Positions 57,390 to 64,000 of a DNA stretch of 64,000 nucleotides are shown piece after piece. The notes under the pieces are model-generated. The model was not told the origin of the DNA, did no database searches, and worked only from the letters and a program-made list of their open reading frames with translations. The DNA lies in NCBI RefSeq assembly GCF_009724685.1, contig NZ_WMEF01000001.1, forward strand, positions 372,001 to 436,000, read 5' to 3'. The stretch comes from Lysinibacillus cavernae. Lineage in GTDB: Bacteria; Bacillota; Bacilli; Bacillales_A; Planococcaceae. The translations under genes and the position numbers were made by a program. Every line of letters starts with the position of its first letter. The first letter of the stretch is position 1.

Positions 57390-57520
57390 GGGTTGGAGTG
57401 GAAGGCTACTTGACTCCCGTGGGATAGCGAGGCTGGCGAGCCCCTGCACAGAGCGGTAGCGGAGGAAGCGGCTCGGCGCTCGCCCACAGGAAAGCAAGTA
57501 GCCTGCAACGGAAATCCATT
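57390..57520 (-). repeat. Intergenic repeat element, copy B
   Basis: The inverted copy of the same element. Outer arms are GGCTACTTG (57404-57412) and CAAGTAGCC (57495-57503), 9 perfect pairs that differ in sequence from the arms of copy A but keep the pairing. The outer boundary shows TTGGAGTGGA, the complement of the TCCACTCCA end of copy A. Confidence 0.7.
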
Positions 57521-57569
57521 TTCACCTTTCACAAAAATGCTATGGATAGTTTTGTTTTTCAACATTATG

Positions 57570-57603
57570 AAAAATAGGTTGCCGATAGGCAGCCTATTTT
57601 TTT
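57570..57603 (-). terminator. Terminator copy 2, after the ABC exporter operon
   Basis: AAATAGGTTGCC (57572-57583) pairs with GGCAGCCTATTT (57588-57599), one wobble, loop GATA, with A and T runs on either side. It ends the minus-strand operon, whose last stop is at 57613. Flanks and loop match terminator copy 1. Confidence 0.85.
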
Positions 57604-57612
57604 GATGGGTGA

Positions 57613-58227
57613 TTAGCAAATTTCTCGCGTCATATATAAATGAAGACATTTATGGAAAACAACAAAACTGATGAAGATACTAACAAGTGTCGGGATCACT
57701 AAGATGAATAAATAGCCTGATACTAGTGATAAGTAGTAATGCACAACAAAATTAGTGAGAATGATAAGTATTGTAGCCGTAAGCATTCGTAAAGTGTGCA
57801 TTCGCTCCGTCTCATCAAGCTGTTGAATATAAAATTGACTACAGATGAGAAAAGAAGCGCTGCTAATAAATGCAAAATACATGGCAAAATGCTCTAAAAA
57901 GTTTTCTGCCGCTTCAGGTTGTGAAAAATACAGTGGCGCAATTAAAATGAAGAGCATTGTAATAAGGCCATAACAAAATAGGAAATCGGACTGCAATTGA
58001 ATTTTCTTCGATAGAGGTAGGCTGTTTACGTAAATTTCCCATTTTACTTGACGATCCCCTCTATTTAAATTTTCAACGAGAGTGGCAGCAATAACGACAA
58101 CAAATAATCCGATTGAAGGACTATCCGCAAAGGGTAAGTGAACAAAATTTAAGAGTGTGCAAATAGTCATTGAAAAAAGGATAGACCATTTTTGTACGAC
58201 AATTCTTTGTAACAGTAGTGCGCGCAT
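57613..58227 (-). CDS. ABC-2 type permease, second subunit
   Basis: A 204-residue membrane protein with about five to six hydrophobic segments and no enzyme motif. The N-terminus MRALLLQRIVVQKWSILFSM and the loop VKWEIYVNSLPLSKKIQLQS resemble ABC-2 permeases of the YtrC/BcrB kind, in which the phrase NSLPLSK after the first helices is common. It follows the first permease gene by 10 bases and has AGGAGGG upstream. Probably a half of a heterodimeric exporter channel. The substrate is unknown; cell-envelope stress or peptide export is inferred from the regulator type. Confidence 0.72.
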   Translation of the reverse strand: MRALLLQRIVVQKWSILFSMTICTLLNFVHLPFADSPSIGLFVVVIAATLVENLNRGDRQVKWEIYVNSLPLSKKIQLQSDFLFCYGLITMLFILIAPLYFSQPEAAENFLEHFAMYFAFISSASFLICSQFYIQQLDETERMHTLRMLTATILIILTNFVVHYYLSLVSGYLFILVIPTLVSIFISFVVFHKCLHLYMTREIC

Positions 58228-58237
58228 TTTAACCCTC

Positions 58238-58870
58238 CTAGAACTCTTTCCTCTTATAAATGACTGTAGAAATTAACGAGGATAGCCAGAGCATTAAAAG
58301 CCCAGCAAAAGGTGCTACATAGATAAATGGTTTTAAATTTAAAAATGTGACGGCCATATCGGGTATGTATTCGTTAAACATTCCAAATAAAAAGCCTGGA
58401 ATAAAACAAAGTGCAATAAGGACTATTCTGCCTTTGATGGAGCCGAATTTAATATAGATAGGTAATAAAATGGCTAACAATGAAAGCGCAAATGCCACAA
58501 TGAGATTAAACGTTAGGAAAAATTCTGTAGTATCTCCGTGATTGGTAAAAAGATTGATAAAAAAGATAATAGGTAGTGCAACAATAAGGCCAATTATCAT
58601 TAGTAAAACACTAAGTATATATTTACTTAGAATAATATCGCCTTTACTAATTGGTAAGGTATTAGCATACTTATCCCAGCTGCTTTGTTCATCGTAAGCA
58701 AGGGCAGTTATAGCCTGAATGGTTACGATAAATACAATAACAGCAAGAAGCATTGCGCTTTGCTGCATAAATATCGCCATCGCAAGAAGAAATAGAACAA
58801 CAAATGCCTGTGCCTTCATTTGACGTTGAATCGTCATTAAATCCTTTACGATAAGACCTACCATTTTCAA
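58238..58870 (-). CDS. ABC-2 type permease, first subunit
   Basis: A 210-residue membrane protein with about six helices. MVGLIVKDLMTIQRQMKAQA at the start and DEQSSWDKYANTLPISKGDI in the first cytoplasmic loop match the ABC-2 permease pattern (NTLPISK parallels NSLPLSK in its partner). The start is TTG 58870 overlapping the ATPase stop, or ATG 58864 two codons later. It is paralogous in layout to the second permease, which supports a heterodimer. Confidence 0.75.
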   Translation of the reverse strand: MKMVGLIVKDLMTIQRQMKAQAFVVLFLLAMAIFMQQSAMLLAVIVFIVTIQAITALAYDEQSSWDKYANTLPISKGDIILSKYILSVLLMIIGLIVALPIIFFINLFTNHGDTTEFFLTFNLIVAFALSLLAILLPIYIKFGSIKGRIVLIALCFIPGFLFGMFNEYIPDMAVTFLNLKPFIYVAPFAGLLMLWLSSLISTVIYKRKEF

Positions 58871-59709
58871 ACACTACCTTTCACATAAAATAGCATAATA
58901 TCTTCTATAGAAGGTTTTTCAAGCCTGAAAGCCTCGTTTACTTCATTTTTAAGCACTAAAGCTTCAACTCCAAATGCCCCATGACGTTTTCTCAGAATAG
59001 CATGCTCAGGCAATTCGTTTACTTCCTCGCTGTTACCTTTGAAAATACCATAATCATATAATAGTGCATCTTTACTTTCGCTCAACAATATTTCCCCATT
59101 ATGAATAAGCGTAATATAATCAGCAATTTTTTCTAAATCACTTGTTATATGAGAAGAAAATAAAATGCTATGTGTTTCATCCTGCATAAACTCTAAAAAT
59201 AAATCCAAAATATCATCCCGAATAATGGGGTCCAGCCCACTTGTTGGCTCATCTAAGATTAATAACTTTGGATGATGTGCCAATGCTAATGCAATCGACA
59301 GTTTCATCCTCATGCCTCTTGATAGTTCCTTTATCTTCTTCCTCTTTGGCACGTTAAATTGAGCTAATCGTTCAAAATAATAGCCTGTATCCCACGTTTT
59401 AAATACTTTTTTCATAATTTTGTCGAGCTGCGTCGCATTTAGCGTTTCTGGCACATGTAAATCGTCAAAAACCACACCAATGTCGGTTTTTATCGATAGT
59501 TCGTGTTCGACATGATCTTGACCAAATAGCAATATTTCGCCATATTCTTTTTTCAATAAATTCAGCATGCATTTAATAGTTGTTGATTTGCCAGCGCCAT
59601 TTTCTCCGACAAAGCCCATCACTGTTCCTTGGGGTACTGAAAAACTTACATCTTTTAGGGAAAAGCCTTCAAAGACCTTATGTAAATCATGAATCTCAAT
59701 GGCATTCAT
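58867..59709 (-). CDS. ABC transporter ATPase, YtrB/BcrA type
   Basis: The ATP-binding subunit of the exporter, 280 residues. Walker A is VGENGAGKSTTIKCML, signature ELSRGMRMKLSIALALA, Walker B LLILDEPTSGLDPIIRDDI and the switch His in LFSSHITSDLEKIAD. The signature LSRGM instead of LSGGQ is usual in this branch. The C-terminal extension (about 220-280) is typical of YtrB/BcrA-like exporters. It lies one base after the GntR gene. Confidence 0.9.
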   Translation of the reverse strand: MNAIEIHDLHKVFEGFSLKDVSFSVPQGTVMGFVGENGAGKSTTIKCMLNLLKKEYGEILLFGQDHVEHELSIKTDIGVVFDDLHVPETLNATQLDKIMKKVFKTWDTGYYFERLAQFNVPKRKKIKELSRGMRMKLSIALALAHHPKLLILDEPTSGLDPIIRDDILDLFLEFMQDETHSILFSSHITSDLEKIADYITLIHNGEILLSESKDALLYDYGIFKGNSEEVNELPEHAILRKRHGAFGVEALVLKNEVNEAFRLEKPSIEDIMLFYVKGSV

Positions 59710-59710
59710 C

Positions 59711-60088
59711 TTAATTGTCCTCCTCTAACAGTAAAGATACTAGTTCCTTCAAATCTTCATTCGAAAGCCCAGCTATTTTCGCTGTTCTTACGGCTTTCTG
59801 CAAATGTTCCTCTACCTGCCGCAGTAGCTCCTCACGTAGAAAGTCTTGATTACGTTCGGTTACAAAGCTCCCTTTTCCAGCAACTGTTTCAATGAAGCCA
59901 TCTCGCTCTAAATCGGCATAGGCACGTTTGGTGGTCATTACACTTATTTTCAAATCCTTTGCTAAAACTCGTATAGATGGTAGTACATCACCTGCTTGCA
60001 ATTTATTCGCTAGAATTGCCTCTTTGAGCTGTATAGTGATTTGCTCATAAATTGGTTTATTACTCGCATTACTTAAATGAATATGCAC
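59711..60088 (-). CDS. GntR-family repressor, YtrA subfamily
   Basis: A 125-residue regulator: an N-terminal winged helix of GntR type (MHIHLSNASNKPIYEQITIQ, then VLPSIRVLAKDLKISVMTTK and RAYADLERDGFIETVAGKGS) with a short C-terminal helical dimerisation domain and no ligand-binding domain. That short form defines the YtrA subfamily, which usually sits at the start of its own ABC operon, as here. The start is GTG 60088 with AGAGGTG upstream. The palindrome at 60112-60128 is the likely operator. Confidence 0.88.
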   Translation of the reverse strand: MHIHLSNASNKPIYEQITIQLKEAILANKLQAGDVLPSIRVLAKDLKISVMTTKRAYADLERDGFIETVAGKGSFVTERNQDFLREELLRQVEEHLQKAVRTAKIAGLSNEDLKELVSLLLEEDN

Positions 60089-60111
60089 AAATCTTCACCT
60101 CTTATAACTGT

Positions 60112-60128
60112 GTATATACACTATATAC
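60112..60128 (-). promoter_or_regulatory. Probable YtrA-type operator
   Basis: GTATATA-CAC-TATATAC is a perfect 7-3-7 palindrome located 24 bases upstream of the GntR start codon. Its position fits autorepression of the regulator-ABC operon. Confidence 0.7.
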
Positions 60129-60230
60129 GGATTGAAGGTACATTGCAACATATTCCTACTTTTGGTAGGGGACACGATTTGCAAAAACTCTGCATATATT
60201 GGGGTAACGGCTCAAGGAGGGAGATGAGGC

Positions 60231-60494
60231 ATGCTACTATCTGAGATGGTGGATAAAGAGTTAATTCAAATTGAGGGTGGCGTACATTTTGGCATTTTGG
60301 CACACACGGAATGCCTATTGGATGTGCAAACAGGAAAAATACATGGTTTTGAGATTGTTAAAGATAAATTACCATTCCAAAAAAAGAAAATGAAAGTTAG
60401 TGAAATGATACCTTGGCATGAAATTATTTTAATTGGTGAAGATCGGATTTTATTTAATAAGACATCTACAGTACAGTCAGAATATTTACAGTGA
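60231..60494 (+). CDS. ymxH: YmxH/YlmC-family PRC-barrel protein
   Basis: An 87-residue PRC-barrel protein of the YlmC/YmxH group, found next to dpaAB in spore formers. MVDKELIQIEGGVHFGILAH, CLLDVQTGKIHGFEIV and the C-terminal ILIGEDRILFN are the family pattern. AAGGAGGGAG precedes the ATG. Probably sporulation-associated; the molecular role is unknown. It restarts the conserved order after the accessory insertion. Confidence 0.85.
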   Translation: MLLSEMVDKELIQIEGGVHFGILAHTECLLDVQTGKIHGFEIVKDKLPFQKKKMKVSEMIPWHEIILIGEDRILFNKTSTVQSEYLQ

Positions 60495-60503
60495 GGTGAG
60501 CTT

Positions 60504-61283
60504 TTGGAAAACGAAAAATGGCTTGTTATCGGTGAGGACTCAAGATTAAAGGAATTAGCTACGATGCTAAGAAGTCCATCGAGAACAGTGTTTTATAAAA
60601 GAACGACCGTTTGGAACGAGGAGTTAAATAAACTTGTTTTAGAATTTCAACCAACTAAAATCATCCTACCCATTCTTCCATTAAAAATAGAAGTAGAACA
60701 GCTATATGGCATATCACAAGTTAAATTTTATACAGGACGATTGACGATGCATTGGAAACACTTGCTAGAGAAAAATGAATCTATTTGCTATTTGCAGCAA
60801 GAATCGTTTATTTGGCAAAATGCTCGATTAACTGCGGAGGGATTTATCGCCACGTTTTACGGACTCGAGCAAAAATGTATTTACGGACAAAATTTTACGA
60901 TCGCAGGCTTCGGGCGTATCGCCAAAATGCTCGCCTCTTTACTTGTTAAGATGGGTGCTAATGTTCATATTGTTGCACGTTCAGTTGTACAAGTGAGTGA
61001 AGCAAAAGCATATGGTTATAAAGCAACGAATTTAGATGATCGTCAATGGTCTATTACTGATGGCATTTTTATTAATACGATTCCAGCTAAATGGATTACA
61101 GAGTCATTTATAGAGCATGTTCCAGCAGTTTTATATGATTTGGCCTCAGAGCCAGGCTGTTTAGATATAGATGCTGAGCAATTACAAACGTATGTACTAT
61201 TGCCGTCATTGCCTGGGAAATACTTTGCACATGATGCGGCTACAATATTGTGCAAGGCAATAGAGGAGGAAGAAAATTGTTAA
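60504..61283 (+). CDS. dpaA: Dipicolinate synthase subunit A
   Basis: With DpaB it makes dipicolinic acid, the calcium-chelating core solute of spores, from the dihydrodipicolinate branch; it is expressed in the mother cell. The Rossmann part (about 125-210) has GLEQKCIYGQNFTIAGFGRI and AKMLASLLVKMGANVHIVAR. The start is TTG 60504 with GTGAGGTGAG upstream. At 259 residues it is about 38 shorter than I recall for B. subtilis SpoVFA, mostly in the N-terminal half. The gene order (ymxH-dpaA-dpaB-asd) confirms the call. Confidence 0.88.
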   Translation: MENEKWLVIGEDSRLKELATMLRSPSRTVFYKRTTVWNEELNKLVLEFQPTKIILPILPLKIEVEQLYGISQVKFYTGRLTMHWKHLLEKNESICYLQQESFIWQNARLTAEGFIATFYGLEQKCIYGQNFTIAGFGRIAKMLASLLVKMGANVHIVARSVVQVSEAKAYGYKATNLDDRQWSITDGIFINTIPAKWITESFIEHVPAVLYDLASEPGCLDIDAEQLQTYVLLPSLPGKYFAHDAATILCKAIEEEENC

Positions 61284-61867
61284 CGGGGAAACGAATTGGT
61301 CTAGGTATTACAGCTTCCCATTGTACGTATGAAGATGTCATACCTAAAATTCAAAATTTTATTGATGTTGGGGCAACAGTTATACCAATTATTACCCACT
61401 CCGTTTTACATGCAGCTACCCGCTTTGGTACAGGGGAGGAGTGGATTGCAAAAATAGAAGAATTGACAGGAGAAAAGGTTATTACTTCTATAAAAGAGGC
61501 GGAGCCATTTGGTCCATCCAACCCATTAGATGCAATGGTCATCGCGCCAATGACGGGCAATAGCATTAGCAAGTTTGCAAATGCTGCAACAGACAGCCCT
61601 GTTTTAATGGCAGCAAAGGCAACTTTGCGTAATGGTTCACCTGTAGTATTAGGTATTTCAACAAATGATGCACTTGGTTTAAATGGTATGAATATCATGA
61701 AGTTGTTAAATGCCAAAAATATTTATTTTATTCCTTTTGGTCAAGATGCTCCTCACTCCAAACCGAATTCTTTAATTGCTGATTTTGAGCAAATGGTGGA
61801 TACTGTTCATGCAGCAATTACGCAGAAAATGCAATTACAACCGCTGTTGATACAATATTTCAAATAA
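61277..61867 (+). CDS. dpaB: Dipicolinate synthase subunit B
   Basis: A flavoprotein-like partner of DpaA. The start is TTG 61277, behind GAGGAGG, giving 196 residues, in line with SpoVFB; upstream in-frame codons to 61250 lie in dpaA. The fold is UbiX/flavodoxin-like: GKRIGLGITASHCTYEDVIP, MVIAPMTGNSISKFANAATD and NGSPVVLGISTNDALGLNG. It overlaps dpaA by 7 bases. Confidence 0.92.
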   Translation: MLTGKRIGLGITASHCTYEDVIPKIQNFIDVGATVIPIITHSVLHAATRFGTGEEWIAKIEELTGEKVITSIKEAEPFGPSNPLDAMVIAPMTGNSISKFANAATDSPVLMAAKATLRNGSPVVLGISTNDALGLNGMNIMKLLNAKNIYFIPFGQDAPHSKPNSLIADFEQMVDTVHAAITQKMQLQPLLIQYFK

Positions 61868-61949
61868 ATCATAGATTACACACAATTTTCAGTATTTTTG
61901 TGATACAATAGCACACATTATGGAACATGTATTCAAGGAGAGATGACAG

Positions 61950-62987
61950 ATGACAAAGCAGTTAACAGTTGCGGTTGTTGGAGCAACAGGAGCAGTAGGT
62001 TCGAAAATGATGGAGCAATTAATTAAACGTAAATTTCCAATTGGAAATATAAAATTTCTAGCATCCGCTCGTTCAGCAGGGAAATCAATCGAATTTAATG
62101 GTCAAACATATACAATTGAAGAAGCGACACCTGAAGCTTTTGAGGGCGTCAATGTCGCTTTATTCTCAGCTGGTGGGTCAGTATCAGCTGTGCTTGCACC
62201 CGAAGCAGCTAAGCGTGGTGCAGTAGTTATTGATAATACGAGCCATTTCCGTATGGATCCAGAGGTACCGCTTGTCGTACCAGAAGTGAATCGAGGCGAC
62301 TTAGCGAAGCATAACGGGATTATTGCGAATCCAAACTGCTCTACAATTCAAATGGTGGCTGCCCTTGAACCAATTCGTAACGCATTTGGTTTAACGAAAG
62401 TAATCGTTTCAACATATCAAGCAGTTTCAGGTGCAGGTATTTCTGCTATTCAAGAATTAAAGGCACAAAGCGAAAACTGGGAAGCAGGTAAAGATGTAGA
62501 AGCAAATATTCTACCGTCTGGTAGTGATAAACGTCATTACCCAATCGCTCGTAATGTCATTCCACAAATCGATAAATTCACAGATAATGGATTTACATAC
62601 GAAGAAATGAAAATGATTAATGAGACGAAAAAAATCATGCATGCACCAGAGCTAAACGTAGCAGCTACTTGCGTTCGTGTGCCAGTCGTTTCAGGTCACT
62701 CTGAATCAGTTTATATTGAGGTAGAGAAAGAAGCGTCAATCCAAGAGATTTTTGATGTATTACGCAATGCACCAGGTGTGGTATTACAAGATGATATTGC
62801 AACACAAACTTACCCAATGCCTATTTATGCTGAAGGGGAAGACGCTACTTTTGTAGGACGTATCCGTCAAGATTTAGACAATAAAAAAGGATTCCACCTA
62901 TGGATCGTTTCTGACAATTTATTAAAAGGCGCCGCATTAAACTCTATCCAAATTGCAGAAGCTATGCTTGAGGATAACTTACTATAA
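61950..62987 (+). CDS. asd: Aspartate-semialdehyde dehydrogenase
   Basis: Reduces aspartyl phosphate to aspartate semialdehyde, feeding lysine, diaminopimelate, dipicolinate, threonine and methionine. The NADP loop is [16 protein letters not shown], the catalytic Cys is in [18 protein letters not shown], and the His region is [16 protein letters not shown]. 345 residues. AAGGAGAG precedes the ATG. In B. subtilis it is followed by dapG, which is absent here. Confidence 0.97.
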   Translation: MTKQLTVAVVGATGAVGSKMMEQLIKRKFPIGNIKFLASARSAGKSIEFNGQTYTIEEATPEAFEGVNVALFSAGGSVSAVLAPEAAKRGAVVIDNTSHFRMDPEVPLVVPEVNRGDLAKHNGIIANPNCSTIQMVAALEPIRNAFGLTKVIVSTYQAVSGAGISAIQELKAQSENWEAGKDVEANILPSGSDKRHYPIARNVIPQIDKFTDNGFTYEEMKMINETKKIMHAPELNVAATCVRVPVVSGHSESVYIEVEKEASIQEIFDVLRNAPGVVLQDDIATQTYPMPIYAEGEDATFVGRIRQDLDNKKGFHLWIVSDNLLKGAALNSIQIAEAMLEDNLL

Positions 62988-63000
62988 GAGGGGTGTAAGG

Positions 63001-63900
63001 ATGAATTTAGGTCGAATTGGAACGGCAATGATTACGCCGTTCAAAGATGATGGCACGATTAATTATCCAGAATTAGAACGTATTATTAATCATTTGATTG
63101 ACAACGGTACAGATTGTATTGTTGCTTGTGGTACGACTTCTGAAAACCCAACGATGTCTACTGAGGAAAAAATTGAGGTCGTTCGCTTTACAGTAGAGAA
63201 AGTAGCAGGTCGCGTACCTGTTATTGCAGGTACAGGGGACAATGAAACGGCATACTCTATTGCGATGACCCATAAAGCAGAAGAAAATGGAGCAGATGGC
63301 ATAATGCTAGTAGCTCCATACTATAATAAGCCAAATCAACGTGGGATTTTTGCCCACTTTGAAACCATAGCTAAACAAACGAGTCTACCTGTTATGCTCT
63401 ATAATGTTCCGGGGCGTACAGGTGTTAATGTTGCCTATGAAACTTCTGTTGCATTAAGCAAGATTCCAAACATTGCTTGGATTAAAGAAGCGAGTGGCAA
63501 TTTAGATCAGATGGGTGATGTTATTGAGAACGTTGATCCAGATGATGATTTTTTAGTGTATAGTGGTGATGATGGTTTAACATTACCTCTAATGGCAATT
63601 GGCGGGGCAGGCGTCATTTCTGTAGCTGCCCATGTTGTAGGCAATGATATGCAATTAATGATTAAAGCGTTTGAAGAAGGAAATCATAAGCTAGCAGCCA
63701 AAATTCACCGAGCATTATTACCCTTAGTACGCGCGCTGTTCGCTCAACCCAATCCGTCGCCTATTAAATATGCGATGACAAAATTAGGCTTTGACACACT
63801 CAATGTACGTCTGCCAATGATGGAAATGACAGATGAAGAGAAAGCTAACTTTGACGGGATTTGGGATACGTATCAAGAAAAAGCGAGAAGTTTTAGATAA
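63001..63900 (+). CDS. dapA: 4-hydroxy-tetrahydrodipicolinate synthase
   Basis: Condenses pyruvate and aspartate semialdehyde, the first committed step to lysine, diaminopimelate and dipicolinate. It starts MNLGRIGTAMITPFKDDGTI at ATG 63001, behind AAGAGGGG; a longer frame from 62953 overlaps asd and is rejected. The active site has CGTTSENPTMS, the Tyr in VMLYNVPGRTG and the Schiff-base Lys in IAWIKEASGNLDQM. 299 residues. A strong terminator follows. Confidence 0.97.
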   Translation: MNLGRIGTAMITPFKDDGTINYPELERIINHLIDNGTDCIVACGTTSENPTMSTEEKIEVVRFTVEKVAGRVPVIAGTGDNETAYSIAMTHKAEENGADGIMLVAPYYNKPNQRGIFAHFETIAKQTSLPVMLYNVPGRTGVNVAYETSVALSKIPNIAWIKEASGNLDQMGDVIENVDPDDDFLVYSGDDGLTLPLMAIGGAGVISVAAHVVGNDMQLMIKAFEEGNHKLAAKIHRALLPLVRALFAQPNPSPIKYAMTKLGFDTLNVRLPMMEMTDEEKANFDGIWDTYQEKARSFR

Positions 63901-63904
63901 ATAG

Positions 63905-63938
63905 AAACGAGGCTGATTACGCTATCAGCCTCGTTTTT
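63905..63938 (+). terminator. Terminator after dapA
   Basis: AAACGAGGCTGAT (63905-63917) pairs with ATCAGCCTCGTTT (63924-63936) around TACGCT, followed by T. The last 60 bases of the window hold nothing recognisable. Confidence 0.9.
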
Positions 63939-64000
63939 GTATGATCTATAATAGAAATGCATCAAAAATCCATAACTTCTCATCCTCAAAAATACTTAAA

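Larger units (their letters stand above)
56984..57569. other. Repeat-filled spacer between convergent operons
   Basis: About 585 bases with no credible gene. Two copies of an imperfect palindromic element in opposite orientation (about 57044-57193 and 57390-57520) are separated by about 200 bases of AT-rich sequence. GC content is clearly higher inside the elements than around them. Minus-strand frames here (57240-57497, 57386-57649) only trace the repeats. Confidence 0.65.

Noticed and set aside
57240-57649. Two minus-strand frames (85 and 87 codons) in the repeat spacer
   Set aside because: They follow the intergenic repeat element and the terminator; such frames are a common false gene call over these repeats.
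61868-61949. Promoter for asd at TACAAT (61904-61909)
   Set aside because: The -10 is good, but I found no acceptable -35 at 16-18 bases, and sporulation sigma consensus could not be decided by eye.

Overview
This window is a low-GC Firmicute chromosome segment. Protein sequence and gene order place it in the Bacillaceae/Planococcaceae, and it looks most like Lysinibacillus. The reasons are AT-rich third positions, strong Shine-Dalgarno sequences (AGGAGG/GGAGGTG), several TTG/GTG starts, spore genes (ymxH, dpaA, dpaB) and a Bacillus-type fla/che operon. The genus call is inference from sequence style and synteny; no 16S gene is present.

Region 1 (1-19.6 kb) is the distal part of the fla/che operon: fliK (5' end cut by the window), flgD, a small flagellar-operon gene, flgE, flbD, fliL, fliM, fliY, cheY, fliO-P-Q-R, flhB, flhA, flhF, flhG, cheB, cheA, cheW, cheC, cheD and a small membrane-protein gene that ends at a terminator. 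Together they encode hook assembly, the C-ring switch, the type III export gate, flagellar placement and the chemotaxis core. Region 2 (19.6-25.1 kb) is an accessory island between cheD and sigD. It holds a decayed small ORF, an N-terminal amidohydrolase remnant, a frameshifted gene tail, a YfcC-family transporter, a GuaD-like deaminase, a frameshifted amidohydrolase and an intact paralogue. It separates sigD from the operon to which it belongs in Bacillus subtilis. Region 3 (25.2-26.9 kb) is sigD, a small unknown gene and a SwrB-like gene.

Region 4 (27-53.5 kb) is a conserved housekeeping block in standard Bacillus order: rpsB, tsf, pyrH, frr, uppS, cdsA, dxr, rseP, proS, polC, rimP, nusA, rnpM(ylxR), ylxQ, infB, ylxP, rbfA, truB, ribF, rpsO, pnp, mlpA. 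It is punctuated by clear terminators and several unusual RNA hairpins: nusA-ylxR, the rseP-proS palindrome and the pnp leader. Region 5 (53.5-60.1 kb) is a second accessory insertion. It comprises a Fur-box-controlled haem/siderophore importer with a HugZ-like haem-utilisation protein, a repeat-filled spacer bracketed by two nearly identical terminators, and a convergent GntR (YtrA-type)/ABC exporter operon with a perfect palindromic operator. Region 6 (60.2-63.9 kb) returns to the conserved order: ymxH, dpaA, dpaB (dipicolinate synthesis), asd and dapA, without dapG between asd and dapA.

I did not find a clear, wholly new defence or biosynthetic system. The best leads are: a hairpin placed between the Shine-Dalgarno and the start codon of flbD; the physical uncoupling of sigD from fla/che; the decaying three-copy amidohydrolase family; intergenic repeat elements whose terminal arms covary; and the YtrA-type operator. 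All folding and homology statements come from reading the sequence by eye and from memory of the families; no alignment or folding program was run.
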